Positions 62,214-64,000 of a DNA stretch of 64,000 nucleotides are shown one piece after another; within the stretch, counting starts at the first letter, position 1, and every line of letters starts with the position of its first letter. Below the pieces are notes generated by a model. The model was given only the letters and a program-made list of their open reading frames with translations, searched no databases and was not told where the DNA came from. The stretch covers positions 1 to 64,000 of the forward strand of contig NZ_FWWW01000039.1 in NCBI RefSeq assembly GCF_900176135.1, read 5' to 3'. This stretch comes from Hymenobacter roseosalivarius DSM 11622 (GTDB lineage Bacteria > Bacteroidota > Bacteroidia > Cytophagales > Hymenobacteraceae). The position numbers and the translations under genes were made by a program.

Positions 62214-63317
62214 ATGAAACCATCTCACCCGGCTCTTCCAAGTCCTCCGCCCGAAGCAGTAGCTCACAAAAAGCTCTCCGGCCTCGACAGAGGCCTGACG
62301 CTCTGGATATTTCTGGCGATGGGACTGGGCGTGGCTCTGGGCTACCTGGTGCCGGGCATAGAGCAGGCCGTGGACTACTTCACGGTAGGCACCGTGAACG
62401 TGCCCATTGCCATCGGCCTCATTCTGATGATGTATCCGCCCCTGGCCAAGGTGAAGTACGAGCAGCTGCCTCGGGTCTTTAAAAATACCCGCATCATTGG
62501 CTTGTCGCTGGTGCTGAACTGGATTGTGGGGCCGCTGCTGATGTTTTTTCTGGCCATCTGGCTGTTGCCCGACAAGCCCGAGTACATGATGGGCCTGATT
62601 CTGATTGGCATTGCCCGCTGCATTGCCATGGTGCTGGTCTGGAATGACTTAGCCGATGGCAGTCGTGAGTACGCGGCCGGATTAGTAGCCCTGAATTCCA
62701 TTTTTCAGGTGCTGTTCTACTCGGTGCTGGCCTGGCTGTTTATCACGGTGCTACCGCCTTATTTTGGGCTGAAAGGCTACGCCGTGAATATTAGCATCTG
62801 GGATATTGCCCAGAGCGTGCTCGTGTATTTGGGTATCCCGTTCGCGGGGGGCTTTTTGTCGCGCCTCGTGCTGCGCCGGCTGAAAGGTGATGTCTGGTAC
62901 GAGCAGGTATTTATCCCCGCCATCAGCCCTATTACCCTCATTGCCTTGCTCTTGACTATCGTGGTCATGTTTAGCCTGAAAGGTGAACTGATCGTGCGGA
63001 TTCCGTTGGATGTGCTGCGTGTGGCGCTGCCACTGGCCTTGTACTTCGGTATCATGTTCGTGCTCAGCTTTGCGGCTGGCAAGTGGCTGGGGGCCGATTA
63101 TGCCGAAAACGCCTCCATAGCCTTCACCGCCACCGGCAACAACTTTGAGCTGGCTATTGCCGTGGCCATTGGAGTGTTTGGCCTGAACTCGGGGCAGGCC
63201 TTTGCCGGCGTTATCGGGCCGCTGATTGAGGTGCCGGCGCTCATTGCCCTGGTCAACGTGGCCTTCTGGTTTCGCCGCCGCTGGTACGCGGGCCGAAGCG
63301 TAGCGGCTCCTTTTTGA
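62214..63317 (+). CDS. acr3: Arsenite efflux transporter, ACR3 family
   Basis: A 367-residue inner-membrane carrier with ten helices. The ACR3 signature includes the conserved cysteine in [18 protein letters not shown], the [11 protein letters not shown] motif in TM9-10 and the [17 protein letters not shown] segment. It exports arsenite by proton antiport. 83 bp after arsI. Confidence 0.95.
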   Translation: MKPSHPALPSPPPEAVAHKKLSGLDRGLTLWIFLAMGLGVALGYLVPGIEQAVDYFTVGTVNVPIAIGLILMMYPPLAKVKYEQLPRVFKNTRIIGLSLVLNWIVGPLLMFFLAIWLLPDKPEYMMGLILIGIARCIAMVLVWNDLADGSREYAAGLVALNSIFQVLFYSVLAWLFITVLPPYFGLKGYAVNISIWDIAQSVLVYLGIPFAGGFLSRLVLRRLKGDVWYEQVFIPAISPITLIALLLTIVVMFSLKGELIVRIPLDVLRVALPLALYFGIMFVLSFAAGKWLGADYAENASIAFTATGNNFELAIAVAIGVFGLNSGQAFAGVIGPLIEVPALIALVNVAFWFRRRWYAGRSVAAPF

Positions 63318-63340
63318 TTCCTCATCTCCCTCTTTTGTGT

Positions 63341-63760
63341 ATGTCTGATAAGAAAAACGTGCTGTGCACCGGTAATTCCTGCCGCAGCCAGCTCATGCAC
63401 GGCTACTTAGCTCAAAGTCTGGGCGACCAGGCCACTGTGTACAGTGCTGGCATCGAAACGCACGGCGTCAATCCGAAAGCTATTCAGGTGATGCGGGAAG
63501 ATGGAGTAGATATTTCGCACCACACCAGCAACCACGTAGACGAGTACGCGGCCGTGTCCTTCGATTATGTCATTACCGTCTGCGACAATGCCCGCGAGGC
63601 CTGCCCGGTATTTCCCTCCTCGGCCACTAAGCTGCATCACAACTTCCCCGACCCGGCCAGAGCCACCGGCACCCCGGACGAAATAATAAATCAGTTTCGG
63701 GTAGTGCGTGATGAGGTGAAAGCGTATGCCCAGGATTTTACGCGTCGGTATTTTAATTGA
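63341..63760 (+). CDS. arsC: Arsenate reductase, thioredoxin-coupled (ArsC)
   Basis: A 139-residue enzyme of the low-molecular-weight phosphatase fold. The catalytic P-loop is LCTGNSCRS (Cys9 and Arg15). The resolving cysteines are Cys81 and Cys88 in ITVCDNAREACPVF. It reduces As(V) to As(III) for the ACR3 pump. The ATG at 63341 is used; the pump stop is 24 bp upstream. Last gene in the window. Confidence 0.95.
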   Translation: MSDKKNVLCTGNSCRSQLMHGYLAQSLGDQATVYSAGIETHGVNPKAIQVMREDGVDISHHTSNHVDEYAAVSFDYVITVCDNAREACPVFPSSATKLHHNFPDPARATGTPDEIINQFRVVRDEVKAYAQDFTRRYFN

Positions 63761-64000
63761 TTCTACTGGTTATCTGGATTTCTAAGCGACGTTAATTTTC
63801 ACTGCGCCGCGCCTCATTCAGCGCGTGAAATACGCAAGCGGAGCTACAACCCGAAAAGAAGACTTCAGAGTGCTCGGGCTGCCATCCAGCCACAAAATCT
63901 CTTCTACCGTGTAAAAAAGCCACCCAGTAGACTTTTGCGCCTTTTACGCGCTCCTTCCCACATTCTGGTGAACCTGAAGGCAGTAGTGTTGAGTTTAGGT
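63761..64000. other. Downstream region after the arsenic operon
   Basis: No gene or clear terminator was found in these 240 bp, apart from a weak CGCG-rich dyad near 63805-63825. Confidence 0.4.

Overview
The window reads as a chromosomal segment of a high-GC member of the Bacteroidota, most probably Hymenobacter or a close Cytophagales relative. This rests on promoter -7 boxes of the type TAnnTTTG lying very close to start codons, the general lack of Shine-Dalgarno sequences, and several families I associate with this phylum (DUF6427-, DUF6122-, DUF6799-, DUF3347- and HYC_CC_PP-type proteins, and an AraC regulator with an HMA-like N-terminus). No rRNA, tRNA, CRISPR array, transposase or integrase gene was found.

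Layout. 0-14.1 kb is ordinary backbone: an ECF-like sigma factor with a partial membrane/TPR partner, glyA, tatC, rpiB, a multipass membrane protein, rbfA, a methyltransferase, a heptad-repeat protein, a LolC/E-type permease, a SNF2 helicase, a TlpA/ResA-like thioredoxin and a stand-alone BLUF photoreceptor. 14.3-50.1 kb is a metal-resistance island bracketed by two related MITE-like elements in the same orientation; nearly all its genes are on the minus strand. It holds (a) a decayed duplicate of a two-adaptor cusB cassette (14.5-16.3 kb); (b) redox and accessory genes with several pseudogenes (16.7-26 kb); (c) an intact CusA-CusC-CusB-CusB operon whose CusA is divided into two overlapping ORFs (26-33.6 kb); (d) copper-handling small proteins: CopZ-like, HYC_CC_PP, Met-rich and Csp/DUF326 (33.9-37.5 kb); (e) a second RND system (TolC, His-rich membrane protein, adaptor, CusA/CzcA pump) with an HMA-AraC regulator and secreted metal-binding proteins (37.6-48.9 kb). 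50.4-53.9 kb carries copA, a membrane-anchored cupredoxin and a second HMA-AraC regulator. 54-61 kb is mostly backbone. 61.1-63.8 kb is a compact arsenic operon: arsR, arsI, acr3, arsC.

How the genes work together (inference). CopA would move Cu(I) out of the cytosol, CopZ-like and DUF326 proteins would buffer it, the many secreted proteins with CPMHP...CPxCxM heavy-metal-binding domains and Met-rich tracts would hold it in the periplasm, and two RND tripartite pumps would export it across the outer membrane. The arsenic operon pairs As(III) export and As(V) reduction with an ArsI-type C-As lyase.

Most unusual signals: an over-represented GGGGGGC+AT-rich motif that nearly disappears in 16-33.8 kb, the MITE pair around the island, the split CusA with an ATGGATAA overlap, a repeat insertion inside the second CusA, triplicated Met-rich proteins, and HMA-AraC regulators, one of which has lost a metal-site cysteine. 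Counts and alignments were made by eye.
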